Of a DNA stretch of 64,000 bases, positions 1 through 11,623 are shown piece after piece (the first letter of the stretch is position 1; every line of letters begins with the position of its first letter). A program made the translations under genes and the position numbers. The DNA comes from Pristionchus mayeri (taxonomy: Eukaryota; Nematoda; Chromadorea; Rhabditida; Neodiplogasteridae), in contig BTRK01000003.1 in NCBI GenBank assembly GCA_036245805.1, positions 186,001 through 250,000 on the forward strand. Reading direction: 5' to 3'. The notes under the pieces are model-generated. The model was given only the letters and a program-made list of their open reading frames with translations, was not told the origin of the DNA and made no database searches.

Positions 1-1074
1 GATTGAGGAATCTAGTGTACACGAAATCAATGTGTGCCTGTGGAAGGTGAATGTTTTATATTATTTACTTGTTACCGTTTATTTCAAATACATTTTTTTC
101 TAGATAGTATCTTGTGGAGTTTACTACTGTGCACTTATTTATTACCTTTTGGTTGCTTGCATAATGCATTTCTATTTGACGAAGACAGGTTCTCAGGTAC
201 CTTTTTGCATTGAGCACACTCATATTGACAAAGATCAAAAACTAACTGAATCAAGAACAGATTTGAGCAAAAAATCATGTTTCACTTTTAGTGTAAAAAA
301 GTACTATACAATTAATTTTGTTTTCAGAATAGCTTCAACCAGGATATTCCTGTACCACGTGTAAGTCATCGTTATTTAACATAATTCTTTCGTAGTTAAT
401 ACTTTAAAAACGAGTTAATAAAAAATACAAAAAATACAAATAGAGGAACATCCTGCAAGATCGTTATAAACGCTACGTGGTTCCCTGGGCATTGTTTTAA
501 GGATAATTATTGGATGCTACTCGCTTAAACCTTGCAAAAGGCTCGTGAGGCATTGTGCGACCTGAAAAAAGTTGGGATGCGGTTCCGAGTCTTTTTTTTT
601 AAAAATATTACACCAACTTTTGCAGGTAGTTCGATGTGAAATTTTATGTCACCATTTCTTTGCCACATTTATTTCTCTCGTTGCCGGAAATGTTTTTCAA
701 TTTTTCGCGAGCCTATCGATGGATGCGTTAAACATTGTGTTTTTAGGTGGTAAGTGGTGCCAGTTTCTTTTGCGGAATGTTACGGTTGTTTTTTCCATGT
801 GCATGCAATAGCTTCTGAAAGAGTATGAACTATTTAGCTCATAAGAACATCTTACACCAAAATAATTTGAAACGATTATTTTCATACTTTTTGATGAGAA
901 GACAATTTTATAGGTGTACAAATGGATTCGGAATGATCGACGTTTTTTATTATTCTCTAACCAAATCGTGCATATATTGTATTTTTCTAATGATTTTCTC
1001 ACTTATTTCGGCAATTTAATTATTCAATATGATGATATTACAAAACTTGCATATTAAAAATAAGGGATAATACG
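1..1074. other. AT-rich non-coding stretch
   Basis: I see no recognisable gene. Open frames here are short and read through homopolymer-rich AT sequence, with no domain or convincing splice pattern. The first few hundred bases could be intron of a gene to the left, but nothing proves it. Confidence 0.4.
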
Positions 1075-1272
1075 AATGAATGCTAGGGAGTCCCACCACG
1101 AAGATATTGCGCTCGCAATGGGATACTGTTGAAAATTTACCCTAAAAAATGACGAAAATTATGTGGAACCTGTGAAACATAAACGACCTAGCCGCGAACT
1201 CTGCGCTATCAATGAACTTTGTACGTATGTAAATTGCCTCAGAGACGTATGTGGAACTGATTCATGATCGGA
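1075..1272 (+). repeat. Dispersed repeat, copy 1
   Basis: About 200 bp that recurs, diverged, in the same orientation at 30,595-30,803. Shared landmarks in order are GGGAGTCCCACCACGAA, a GCGCTCGCAAT block, GTGAAACATAAA, GCGCTATCAATGAACTTTG and a closing TGATCGG. A partial third copy lies in the opposite orientation near 28,890-28,966. No open frame is conserved between the copies, so this looks like a non-coding interspersed repeat. Confidence 0.75.
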
Positions 1273-2068
1273 CTGCTAGCTTCTAGTATTCACCACAGTG
1301 GTTTATCGAACTACTTTTCATGTTAATAATTATTTTAAAAAATGCTTATCATAATGATCCCTCATTATGCCTGCCCATATAAATATTATACATATTCGGT
1401 TGCGTCAAATGCATTTAAATTTGATCATTTTGCCTGCATTGTTCTATTAGCAATTCATAATATGAGAAATTCGTTCTCATTAAACTGAATACAATAACAT
1501 CTTGACGAATGTGTACTCGCTTGGCGTGGCTTCACATTACCTTTTTTTTATTTGTAAGATAAAGCCATTTCAGAATCGCATCAAGTGAGCTCGAATCCAT
1601 AGAAGAGATTCCACTCCTCTCGCTTACCAACTAGGAGAAGAGGGTGTCTTAGTGGTTCTTTCTTTATCTTCATCCACTTTCTCAATTCGAGACCCATGGG
1701 GTGTACACAATTTCGGACGGCGAATTCTCATAAGCAGGATGCACTCTACCGGAAGGTAGATTGAACAACGCACAACGATCTTTTCCGTGCACAAGACTCC
1801 TACAGGAAGACTGGTTAATACCTGTGAGTAGGTTATTGAGATTGAAGATTCTGTTGATTAAATATTTTGGTCATAATGAATCAACTCTAATTTTTAATAC
1901 TGAACATTGTGTATTTCCAGGTAAGCAAATTTGTATAATTATAAATTCGTCCCTTCACCAGTTCTAGGCATTTTGTTCCGTTTCCGTTTCCCGGCGCTCC
2001 CCAGAGAGTCAGGCGCAGGTTTGGTGGAAGAAGAGTAATTTGAATAGTGAATGTTTTCCATATCATCT
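1273..2068. other. Non-coding stretch
   Basis: No gene, terminal repeat or RNA gene is visible. It lies just downstream of possible minus-strand exons. Confidence 0.35.
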
Positions 2069-2727
2069 TTATTGCACTTCGTGGCACGGGGCACAATGGT
2101 TTATCTCACTTGGGTACAATAAGGGGACGAGTTCTCCAGGATAGTGGCACTCCTTTTCTACGAGCAGATTAATCTGAGCTACGTAATATCTAACGGCATC
2201 CAGATTCTTGATTCTGCGGTCGACCTGTAATATTATGTAAGACAGTTGACAATCATAACATAAGGCTGTAAAAAGCGTAGATGTTTCGCCATCTTTAAGT
2301 TAAAAATACAGTAAAATTGCAGTAAAACTCGTAATTCGGATTATGATCATCTCATTTCCGAGACTGTACGTTTGACCGATCGATACAGATTTCAGAATTA
2401 TTATAGTATCCAAATTACGCACTCCACTTTACCGATTGTGAATCGTTTTATGAATGCACACAAGACAGAACAACTCACCAAGTGCCACCTCCTCTGGCAA
2501 GCACGAGTCTATGTCCACTTCTCATTTGCACATGCAACGCGTGATCACCAATGTCTCCGTAGCAAGTCTGCGCCTGAAATCATCAAAGTAATTTCCAAGC
2601 TAATTTTATGCAACGTGACTATTTAGTTACTGGAAACGGCATTTTCTTACCTTTTTTCGTCATCGTCGAAGTTGTTGGTGAATACTTTTTTCCGGTTTCG
2701 TGAGTACTCGAGTGAATTTAGGTCACT
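2069..2727 (-). pseudogene. Possible decayed multi-exon gene, product unknown
   Basis: Three minus-strand blocks look like exons. The last (2,069-2,224) is open after an acceptor CAG and ends at TAA; it reads VDRRIKNLDAVRYYVAQ early on. A middle block (2,479-2,573) has a CAG acceptor and a GTGAGT donor. A third (about 2,651-2,727) starts after a polypyrimidine-CAG and reads NRKKVFTNNFDDDEK. The three frames do not join: the reading frame that is open in one block hits a stop or the wrong phase in the next. I do not recognise the product. Either the splice sites I chose are wrong or this is a decayed gene. There is no supporting homology. Confidence 0.3.
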
Positions 2728-3590
2728 GAAAAAAACAGTAAACAGGGGAATACACCCAGTGCTGGAATTGTTTACCGGTATATTGTGCGTAACACTAACA
2801 AAGGCGAAATGCGCGTAAACGGGAGTCAATTAGTGTGAATTTCAAGGATTGGCATCTCTTAAAAACGACGGAACCCTGAATCTTACTCTCAACAGAGTGT
2901 GTAAAAGAGAGAAAGAAAAGAAGGGACTCGGGTTCTGCGGCGAAATGATGTCATGACATCTATAGAATGACGAGGGGAGAGAGATGTTGCGAGCTAAAAA
3001 GAAAGAAGCGCGGAAGAAGAATTGTAAGGAGCTAATCAGACATCTCGATTGGTCTAGGTGGTCTAGATAATCAACGTGAATGAGCTTTCCAAGGACGGCG
3101 AAATTACACATCTTGGGAGGTTCTAGTAAGAGAAGGAGAGGGGGGTCGGGCTGTGGAAATAAGCACGCAACATGGGAAGAGAGAGATAGAGAGAATGTTT
3201 ACTCGGAAAATGTGAAGGCAGAGGGGGGGAAGAAACACTAAACAAAAACAAGAAGAAACAAAAACAAGCACTCAATAGCTCATAGAACTGCCAGAGTACC
3301 CCAATACCCCTCATGTGAGTACTTACGAAGACCATGCAGGACCGAAATTTTAGAAGTCATAGTTGTCGCGTTCAACAGCATGTTAATGAGAAGCATTATG
3401 AAGCACATATTTCTTACAATCTAGAGAAATATGTGCTTCCTTTATGTCTTTATCCCTTTATTATGTGTTTATGTCTTTATGTATTTAAGACATATGTCTT
3501 TATCACGCGTATCGCGAGTGAGTGAACGTGTGCGGGAACATTTTGAAAATATTTGTGGCAGATCTGACTCATATTATTATGGTATAATGC
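2728..3590. other. Non-coding, purine-rich segment
   Basis: Contains an AG-rich tract (about 2,870-3,250). The open frames on the opposite strand are low-complexity serine/leucine/phenylalanine frames produced by that composition. No gene is supported. Confidence 0.4.
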
Positions 3591-5268
3591 TTGAGACATG
3601 AGATTTCGAAAAATGTTGGTCATGGGTCCCAAAGCCGGCTTTTAGGAATTTTCCGGTTTTGCACCTGGCTATACTGAATATAAGCTCCCAGAAGACACAG
3701 AGATGGTATTGAGCTCAAAATGTGCGGAAAAATATTTCCAGAAACATTCCTGTTGAACACAATACGATTGGGCAATAATTAAAAATCATACAAATAAAAA
3801 ACCGTTTTTAGATCCAAATTAAAAATCTTTTCTATGTCAAGCTGAGGAGCGCAGTAGATTTTTAATGCAGATTAAGAAACAACAAGTCCTGATTTATGAA
3901 AGAAAAATATAAAAACCGAATTCAAATCGGCAATTTTCGATCAAAGTCGCAACTATGTGGTTGCAGAATCTACATAAAATGATAAATCGGAAATGTCAAA
4001 TGCAAATATGCCACATTTAGCATTATTTTGCATTTCCTGGCTAGATACATTGGATGACGTTCAAAAACGCGAAATTTCCAAACTGAAAAATTCGATTTTT
4101 TAACCTCCTAAATTGCCAAGTTTATAAGATTTCAACTTCCGATTTTTGTTTCTATGGACATCCATTCAAAGTGGAAATATGAATAGGTGCCACCCTCATT
4201 ATATACTGTAATTATTGGCTTACCAAAGCTTTCCTTCTCCATGATTGATGTGCTCAAACTTACAACTCCAGAGAGTACGGTTCGGAATATATTTCGATTT
4301 AGAGTTAATTTACATGAACTATTGCTTGTTTTGATGACTAAAAATGATTATTGGCCAGGAAGAGTAAAATACTCGCACCATACTGAGTTTTGGATGCTCT
4401 TAAAAACAATTCGAAAATTTCTATCTTCGAAATTTTCATTTTTCGAATTGTAGGGAACATTGCGACAAGATTTTTCATTATTTTTGCTTACAAAATGATT
4501 TTTATTGATTAAAGGATGCAATAGTTCATGCAAATTAAGTCAAAATCGAAATATATTTCGAATCGTACTCTCTGGAATTGTAAGTTTGAGCACATCAATC
4601 ATGGATAAGGAAAGCTTTGGTAAGCCAATAATGACAGTATGTATTGAGGGTGGCACCTATTCTTATTTCCACCTTGAATGGATGTCCACAGAAACCAAAA
4701 TCGGAAGTTGAAAACTTGTAAACTTGGCAATTTAGGAGGTTGAAAAAATCGAATTTTTCAAAGTTTGGAAATTTCGCGTTTTTGAACGTCATCTAACTTA
4801 TCTAGCCAGAAAACGCAAAATAATGCTAAATTTGGCATATTTGCATTTGACATTTCCGATTTATCATTTTATGTAGATTCTGCAACCACATAGTTGCGAC
4901 TTTGATCGAAAATTGAAGATTTGGAGTCACTTCGAATTCGGTTTTTATATTTTTCTTTCATACATCAGGACTTGTTGTTTCTTAATCTGCATTAAAAATC
5001 TACTGCGCTCCTCAGCTTGACATAGAAAAAATTTTTAATTTGGATCTAAAAACGGTTTTTTATTTGTTTGATTTTTAATTGTTGCCCAATCGTATTGTGT
5101 TCAACAGGAAAGTTTCTGGAAATATTTTTCCGCACATTTTGAGCTCAATACCATCTCTCTAGCTCTTCTGGGAGCTTATATTCAGTATAGCCAGGTGCAA
5201 AACCGGAAAATTCCTAAAAGCCGGCTCTGAGACCCATGACCAACATTTTTCGAAATCTTATGTCTTAA
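3591..5268. repeat. 1.7 kb foldback element (inverted repeat A)
   Basis: Left arm about 3,591-4,325 and right arm about 4,519-5,268 are reverse complements of one another with modest divergence, separated by about 190 bp. Matching landmarks include the outer TTTCGAAAAATGTTGGTCATG, the CCGGCTTTTAGGAATTTTCC block, GAACACAATACGATTGGGCAA, and the inner GGTGCCACC and CTCTCTGGA/TCCAGAGAG blocks. There is no coding capacity. The outer flank near 3,540-3,590 (GATCTGACTCATATTAT) also occurs near 11,515-11,530, outside foldback B, suggesting a related family. Confidence 0.85.
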
Positions 5269-6089
5269 AGGGACCTAGAAACGTAAAACCATATTATATC
5301 TGTGCGGGTAGAATGATCCAAAAACATCACTAAAAATAATTAAAAACATTTTAAAAAATAATTAAATTTAATTCGTGATTTTAAAAATACGGTTCGAATT
5401 AATTGTTCCGCGTGTTCGCCCCGATTACGATAAACATAGTTATGCTCGGATCAGTTGGCTGCTTGGATCCGGCCATGCTGACCCGCTTATCGGCAGTCAG
5501 GGTTGGGAGGACGCGACTGTGCCCTCGACTCTGCGTCAAGTTTGCCCATATTTGGCTGATGTTTTCCTGTTTTTCACTCGTATTTCGTGCATTATTTCCG
5601 TTCTTCTTTTACAGAGACCGGTAAACACCTTAATTAACGGCATACATACTGTTTTGGCTTCAATTAATGCCCGTGTTGTATAGGGATCATGCTAATATCG
5701 ATTTACCCTTATTCCGGTACACAGACACTCACATGTCGCATCTTTACTCATTCCCCCAGTTGTTTACGCTCCTTTTTGCAAGTTGTTGACTAGAATGCAC
5801 GTGCGCCCGCTCGTTCTCTCGCACTCTCATTCTCCCGCGCGTTCTCGCGAAGTGCATCCTTCTCTCCCCTCGTCAATTGCTATTTTAGCTCTCGAGCAAT
5901 CTAGTCGCCCGGTCTTTCCATGTCTATTTTTGTCTCTGTATAAACTAGTCACTTATACGCTGCGGCCCATCTCTGTACCACACTAGGGAATACACAACAT
6001 CCCTCTGACGCCAATGTTTTATTCAGTTTTCGCTCTTTTACGTGAGAATTCGCTTTAACTCGAGCCATTTCAGTTAAGGCACGACAGCC
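5269..6089. other. Non-coding stretch upstream of the rps-18-like fragment
   Basis: The segment is TC-rich near 5,800-5,900 (repeated CTCTCGCACTCTC-like words), as expected of a relic promoter or 5' leader. A TTTCAG acceptor sits about 17 bases before the ATG at 6,090, consistent with a 5' leader intron or a trans-splice acceptor. No independent gene is seen. Confidence 0.35.
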
Positions 6090-6669
6090 ATGTCGTCCCT
6101 CATCATGCCCGAGAAGTTCCAGCACATTCATCGCGTGATGAACAGCAACACCGATGGAAACAAGATGACCCCTTCGCTCTGGCGCCCGTCAAGGTTTGCT
6201 CCTATTTAATTTCGGTTATTGGTCCCTGAACTTCACATTAGACTCTGTTTGTTCGAGTACTTATTTACATGATTAGAATGCTTAGAGTCAGGGTCAGGCT
6301 AATCAAGTTCGTCATAACGCTGGTTGCTATGTACTGCTGTTTTTCAGGGACTTGACCGGACGAGCTGAAGAGCTCTCCGATGAGGAGATCGAGAAGATCA
6401 CCACCGCCATGCTGAACCCTACCCATAACAAGATCCCCGACTTGTTCCTCAACATAAAGAAAGACTACAAGGGCGGAAAGACTGCCCAGGTGTGTAATAT
6501 TCTTAGAACCATATTTCATTTGTTTATATCTTCACATTTGGCGATTGCAAAACATGTTGTTCCTGTAGAGGTTACCATGGATATGCTTTAGGTTCTCTCC
6601 ACCGGAATGGACAACAAGTGGCGTGAGGAACTCGAGCGTCTCAAGAAGATCTGCGTCAACAAAGGCTAG
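6090..6669 (+). pseudogene. rps-18: rps-18 (40S ribosomal protein S18) degenerate copy
   Basis: Exon 1 (6,090-6,193) begins MSSLIMPEKFQHIHRVMN, the N-terminus of eukaryotic uS13/RPS18. Exon 2 (6,350-6,489) reads LTGRAEELSDEEIEKI and then NPTHNKIPDLFLN, matching the AGELTEEE...NPxQYKIPxWFLN region. Exon 3 (6,592-6,669) reads MDNKWREELERLKKI and stops six residues later, where RPS18 continues into its conserved glycine/arginine-rich C-terminal third. In exon 1 a one-base loss moves the frame before what would be an FAL...VKG stretch, and the exon encoding GVGRR...RKAD is absent. RPS18 is an essential small-subunit head protein of about 152 residues; this copy lacks the middle and the C-terminus and cannot be the functional gene. 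Splice signals are still recognisable, so the decay is fairly recent. Confidence 0.85.
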
Positions 6670-7410
6670 TTTACGTTTATTTATTAAAATTACGTTCCAT
6701 ATTCTAATTTCTAAGTATACCATAGCATGTATTGCCCCCGAATCTTGCATAAGTTATTTAGTTTGGTAGAGATTGAGGATAAGCGGGCTCCATTTTATTC
6801 TTTGACGGGAATATATCTTCGGATGTCAATCGCAGCGTAGCGCATTCATGTGTTTTCATTTTACACCTTGCAAAGTTGCGTTCATAGCTCACTAATAGGT
6901 TATTTATTACCTTTACTATGCCATTAATATTTATATTTATTTATAGAATTTAAATTTTCAAGTTAAAAAATGTTACAGCTCGAAAACATTTTTCCGCTTA
7001 TCGTTTTTTTTGGATTCAGCGTCCTTATGGTTTTCGACTTTACTAAAATGTTCTCCGTATTTTTGCGGTTCGAAAATGGTGCTGTGCGTAACATAGCATG
7101 AAAAATATCGAAATTGACACCTACCTACTTGATTTGAAGAAAAAATACCACATGATTTTTCATGTTTTTCTATGTTTCATTTTCGTTCTAAAACTTGCTA
7201 AGGTGGCGTAAACATAAAATCGATAGGATAATACGCTTTGACTTTATACTGACAACATGTTTGATTATATCGTGGAATTGAGTTTGGCTTTTTAGGAGAG
7301 AAAAATGGCCTCATAGGGAAAGGCTAGGCTTAGACACACTTCCACGCACCAATGTGCTTGCGAGTAAAAAAACTTTTTTATGTGAGCATTACCAGTTTCT
7401 ACAACACTTC
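6670..7410. other. Non-coding gap between ribosomal-protein fragments
   Basis: AT-rich sequence with no open frame of note. The missing rps-18 C-terminal and middle exons were looked for here and not found. Confidence 0.4.
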
Positions 7411-7722
7411 AGGAGTTCGAGCTCATCGACTATCTCTGCTACAACCTGAAGGATGAGGTCCTCAAGATCATCCCCGTCCACAAGCAGACCAGGTTTGTGA
7501 TATTGCTGATCGGTGAAAACTTTCCTCACCTGGGCCGACAAATCGTTGACATAGGAAGTATGTGTACAAGGTCGTTTGTTGTACTTGTTTACTTCGAGCA
7601 TTGCCGACATAGTCTACTTTTAAGTAAATATGTTCATTACAGAGCCGGACAGCGAACCCGCTTCAAGGCCTTCGCCGCTATCGGAGACTACAACGGTCAC
7701 GTCGGACTGGGGCCACCGCCAT
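7411..7722 (+). pseudogene. rps-2: rps-2 (40S ribosomal protein S2) internal exons, truncated
   Basis: Two exon-like blocks. The first (7,413-7,492) follows an AG acceptor and reads EFELIDYL...LKDEVLKIIPVHKQTR, the EFEIIDxFL...LKDEVLKIMPVQKQTR segment of uS5/RPS2. The second (7,643-7,722) reads AGQRTRFKAFAAIGDYNGHV and then GLG. These two are in native order. After GLG the seven or so residues preceding ATAIRG are missing and the frame shifts; the nucleotides for ATAIR remain but read out of frame. Everything C-terminal to this is absent. The protein's N-terminal exon lies downstream instead (7,985-8,100), so the gene is both truncated and out of order. Confidence 0.85.
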
Positions 7723-7797
7723 CCGTGAGTGGGGACTCGGCTTCATGTCTCTAGCATATCAGTCCTTGACAAGTATCATGTGTGACCAAGTCGGTAC

Positions 7798-7935
7798 CAG
7801 TTCCGTATCTCACGGTACCATTTCGGAACCCGACCGCCCCGGGACGGTACCACGAGGTACTAGGAACATATCACGTGGTACCAGGAATCAATCACATGAT
7901 GCCGGGACCGTACCACGTGGTACCCGACCACGTAA
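7798..7935. repeat. Degenerate GGTACC/CACGTGGTACC tandem repeat
   Basis: About 140 bp made of degenerate units built around GGTACC and CACGTGGTACC, with several self-complementary words. It lies between the two rps-2 pieces. Non-coding. Confidence 0.6.
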
Positions 7936-7984
7936 ATATTGTTTATCTCAATGTGCCATGTAAAAATATTCTTATTCATTTTGC

Positions 7985-8100
7985 AGCTGTGGATGCAGAG
8001 GAAAGGAAAGAGACAAGGAACGGATGCCCGCGAGCAAGCTCGGACGTCTCGTCAAGGACAGGAAGACCACCACCCTCGAGGAGATCTACCCCGAGAGTGG
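7985..8100 (+). pseudogene. rps-2: rps-2 N-terminal exon fragment, out of order
   Basis: After a TTTTGCAG acceptor, the block from the ATG at 8,024 reads MPASKLGRLVKDRKTTTLEE and then IY, matching RPS2 WVPVTKLGRLVK...SLEEIY, which belongs N-terminal to the exons found at 7,411-7,722. Upstream bases resemble the GKDKEW lead-in but are shifted in frame. The match ends at about 8,097 and the transposase gene begins shortly after on the other strand. It is either the start of a second, truncated tandem copy or the result of a rearrangement. Confidence 0.8.
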
Positions 8101-8271
8101 GTTACTTTCGCTTATATGAAAACACGTATCCTTTCCTCTCAATATCCCTTGACAATTTCTAAAATTAGGTGTCCGATGGATGATTGCTTTGTATTTTTTA
8201 TCAACATATAAGCGAGAATCACAAGTACTAGAATTCTTGGGATTTGTCCTCTCCCGCATTCTCCTGAGGTC

Positions 8272-11184
8272 CTATCTCTTCTCTTCCTCACTAGAGTCCC
8301 CGAAATCGAAACCGTCTTTCTCATAATCCTCATAACCCGACTCCAGCTGAGCCTTCTCCTTCTCCTCCCACCAACTAATGAGCTCATCGTAGACATCATC
8401 TCGGGGAACACCCATTCTTCGCATCACCCGTTGCTCGCTCAACTCGTCTCTCACGCGTAGACTTTCTTCCATAATCTGTAATTGCTCATACATATAATTC
8501 CGAAAACAGTCTTTCTTACCTCATCCCTCCAACAATGGGTGCCTTTTCCTCTCTTTCTCTTAATCGCTGCTACTAATCTTCCCTTCCTAGAAACGAGCGC
8601 ATTTCCAATCTCTCCTCTCGTCCCTAATATGTCATCAAAAGCGAGACTATTATAGTGAAGAATGGACACTTTGGTCTTCAACGAGTAATAGTGGGGAGCG
8701 CTGCAATCGAATATTATTTCCTTTCGATCATTCACTGACCAAGCGAATCTTTTCGGCGAATACATAAGACTGAGCGAATGAAAAGATTCATTGATTGAAG
8801 TGTCGATGAGCGAGGCAACAGAGTGGAAAGCCTTTACAAATTTGGGGGCGAGCAGCATCTCTCTAACCGTTTCTAATTCGTTGCTGCCAGCCTACAATTA
8901 GTGACACGCTCGAAATAGTTTAGCTTTCCCCTATTCAAACCTTCAATGTCAGTCGCTTTTCTCCCCTTTTCATCCTCTTCAGTTTCCCATGTTCGCACTT
9001 CGTGATCAATTTGAACTCATCACTCTATAAACATAACCTACCGATGACACTCTACTGCATTAGTATCACCTTAGCCCACTTGTGTTTGCCCAGGATATGC
9101 ATAACAAACGACTGAACAACTTCGAGGGCGCGAGGGCGATCTTCTTTCTTGGGATATGTCTTGTGCACATGGAACAGGTGGTTGAAAAACATTCGGTAGA
9201 AGGGTGCGAGGGCGGGATTTGCTTTCACCATCTTGAATGGTGTATGATTACGAAATTTATTAGATTTTCGTGTACACCCGACCTGCCACCATTCCTTTCT
9301 CAGGGACTTCTGAACGTGCCACCAGTCTAGCGTCATCTCTATATTCGCTGTCTTTGGATCCTCGCGCAATATCTTGTTAACCATCGTATTCTGATCACCT
9401 ACTCTCCGTCTAGAATACGTGGATGAATGGCTTTATTATTTATAAACGTCATCACCTTATTTCTATGCCGTTATCGATTAATTCGACAAGCGCTTGGTGG
9501 GTGCCCACTGATTCCATACGACAGGAAACTCCGTCTGAGATTGCAGATTATTCGTTTTAGTGCGGCAATTGTACCTATTCCTGGTAATCCCTTGTGTAAT
9601 ACGGCCGACGCGATTGCAAGTTTCGTATGGCAATCGATGACCGTGTTTTTATTGTTAGTTGCCGTGTGGCCGGGAGCATCAAACTGTCCATCGATAGATA
9701 CTTCTAGTCCATTACCCTATTATAGAAATATCATAGATTTTCAAAAATACATGAGGATACCAAAGATGCATCAACCGCGATTTCTCTTGCCATTTCTTGC
9801 CAGGAATCGTATACTCGTTCGATAGATACGCTCCCAATTTCACGAACTGTCTTGCGCATAATGCGGTCAGATGGCAAATCGAGTTTGAGAAGAAATCCAA
9901 GGTCACACAACCTCTGTAAAACAGGAAACCTCCTAGCCACAGATACTGCTTCTTACCGGAGTAGGGGTTCCAGTTATAAATGCAGCAATGGCGAGAGAAT
10001 GATTGAACGAGAATACTTGTCCTCTCCCTTTTCCCACTTTCTGTTGGGTCTCAATGGTCACAACGGCATTGCATTTGTGGTTCAGACAGTGATAGGTGAC
10101 AACCCATGCACTTCCCTCTCTCCTCATATCGATCAGACTCTGGTCGAGTACCTCCCCACACTCTTCACACCGCTTTAGCAGCCGCTTCAGGCAAGCATCT
10201 TCTATCACGGCATATCGGCCCAACTCTTTCACAATCTCTTCTTCACTTTTGAACCTCTTTGGTATGACCTCATCCATTTGATTCCAGGAACCGACGTCGT
10301 CTGGATCGTCGTCGGAGTCGGGAGGGGGGAGGAGCCATCGAGGAACCTTTTGTTTTTTTTAGATTTCATCAATTGTTTCGTATCATTATTGCATGCTTAG
10401 TTGTCCCGATATTTATTGTTCAAAATTTTCATGATGACATTTATGTAAAATCATTGATTATGTATTCTTTGAGTTCTGAATAATATACTTTCCACTTACA
10501 TCTGTATGCGAAGCGATTGGAGAAAGTGATCGGGAGCGACGAACCGAACCTGGTCCTGCCTGGAACGGGCATGTGCTCCATGATCAGTCGATTTAGTATG
10601 TCTAATTGAGGATTGTAGGTCGATGATTCTACTGTGTCAAGATCGATCAATAGTTTGATGTTGTGTGCCTTATAGTTTTACTGCAGTTTATCGTAGATAT
10701 AAATCTCCCATTGATGTTCATTCAGATATCGTTAGGCTGCAGCTGAACTCACTTGTCTTCGTGGGGGTTGATGGTAAACTGGTTGTGTGGCAGCGAATTG
10801 GGATGGCGGAACGAGATCCGCTGGTCTAGTCGTGCGTAGGGGGACAGTAGGGATGCAAACAGGGCGGACAACGACACTTCGGCGCTGAAGCAATGGGCAG
10901 GTGTATTCGTCACGCGGGCAGAAGAGGTTCATTTTAGTAAAACAATTTATAGAACTCACGTCCTTGGGTAGTTCATCGGAGGGGGAGTCGAAGTGGCGCA
11001 AACACCATCTAGGCTCTTTCACCGAAGAGTGTCTATCCCTTAGACGAGCTGTTCCCTGTTCATCTAGCCCCTGTCTGAGCAGCCACTCCCTTTGAAGCAG
11101 AGGTCTCGACCGATGAGGGAAGTTCCTTGTACTCTCCGCCTCCTCCCCACAGAGGAAGCAACGTCTCTTCCTAACGCTAGCCAT
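8272..11184 (-). CDS. THAP-domain DDE transposase, probable Kolobok type
   Basis: A multi-exon minus-strand gene. The first exon (about 10,753-11,184) opens MASVRKRRCFLCGEEAE and carries a THAP-like C2CH pattern (CFLC, later CLRHF). Further exons include 9,957-10,277 (a CxxC...CLNHKC zinc-binding stretch), about 9,763-9,910, about 9,550-9,700 (VSIDGQFDAPGHT), 9,052-9,384 (MTLDWWHVQKSLRKEWW), and 8,520-8,858 with 8,272-8,480 (SINESFHSL...YSPKRFAW; acidic tail). The three blocks supply the expected D, D and E catalytic residues; DWWH fits the D(2)H signature shared by Kolobok, hAT and P type transposases. This is my recognition from memory of similar animal THAP/DDE proteins, not a search. One junction (10.5 to 10.3 kb) does not join in phase with the splice sites I chose, so the gene may be slightly damaged. 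Terminal repeats of the parent element were not found. Confidence 0.6.
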
Positions 11185-11311
11185 GCTGAATTGGGTCTCG
11201 GCGAGCATAATCAAACAAAAATGGAAATAAGTAAAATTACAAAAAAATATAAAAGATCTATAAGACAAAAAGCACAGTAAGCCGAGACTCTTAGCCCGTG
11301 AAAATAAAACT

Positions 11312-11374
11312 TCAAGACCGGAGCCGGAATTAATACCTTTTCAACCCGAGTATTAATTCCGGCTCCGGTCTTGA
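11312..11374. repeat. Perfect 25-bp hairpin
   Basis: TCAAGACCGGAGCCGGAATT plus five more bases (11,312-11,336) is perfectly complementary to 11,350-11,374, with a 13-base loop. It lies just upstream of the transposase gene and could be a terminal or subterminal structure of that element, or a small independent insertion. Confidence 0.8.
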
Positions 11375-11623
11375 ACTTTGATATTCATTCTTAGCTTAAT
11401 TATTGATTTTTATTTTTTAATTTTTTGACAAAGATGAACGGAAAGGTGATACATTTCATATGGGCGGCAATGTTCTAAGAGTGCCAGGTCCCTTTAAGCA
11501 TTCTACGATTATAATATGAGTCAGATCTGCCACAACTTTTTTCAAAATGTTCCCGACGGTGTCAATTTTCATCCACTGACTCGTGATACACGTGTTATTC
11601 AGTTAATCATGTAACAGAGGAAA

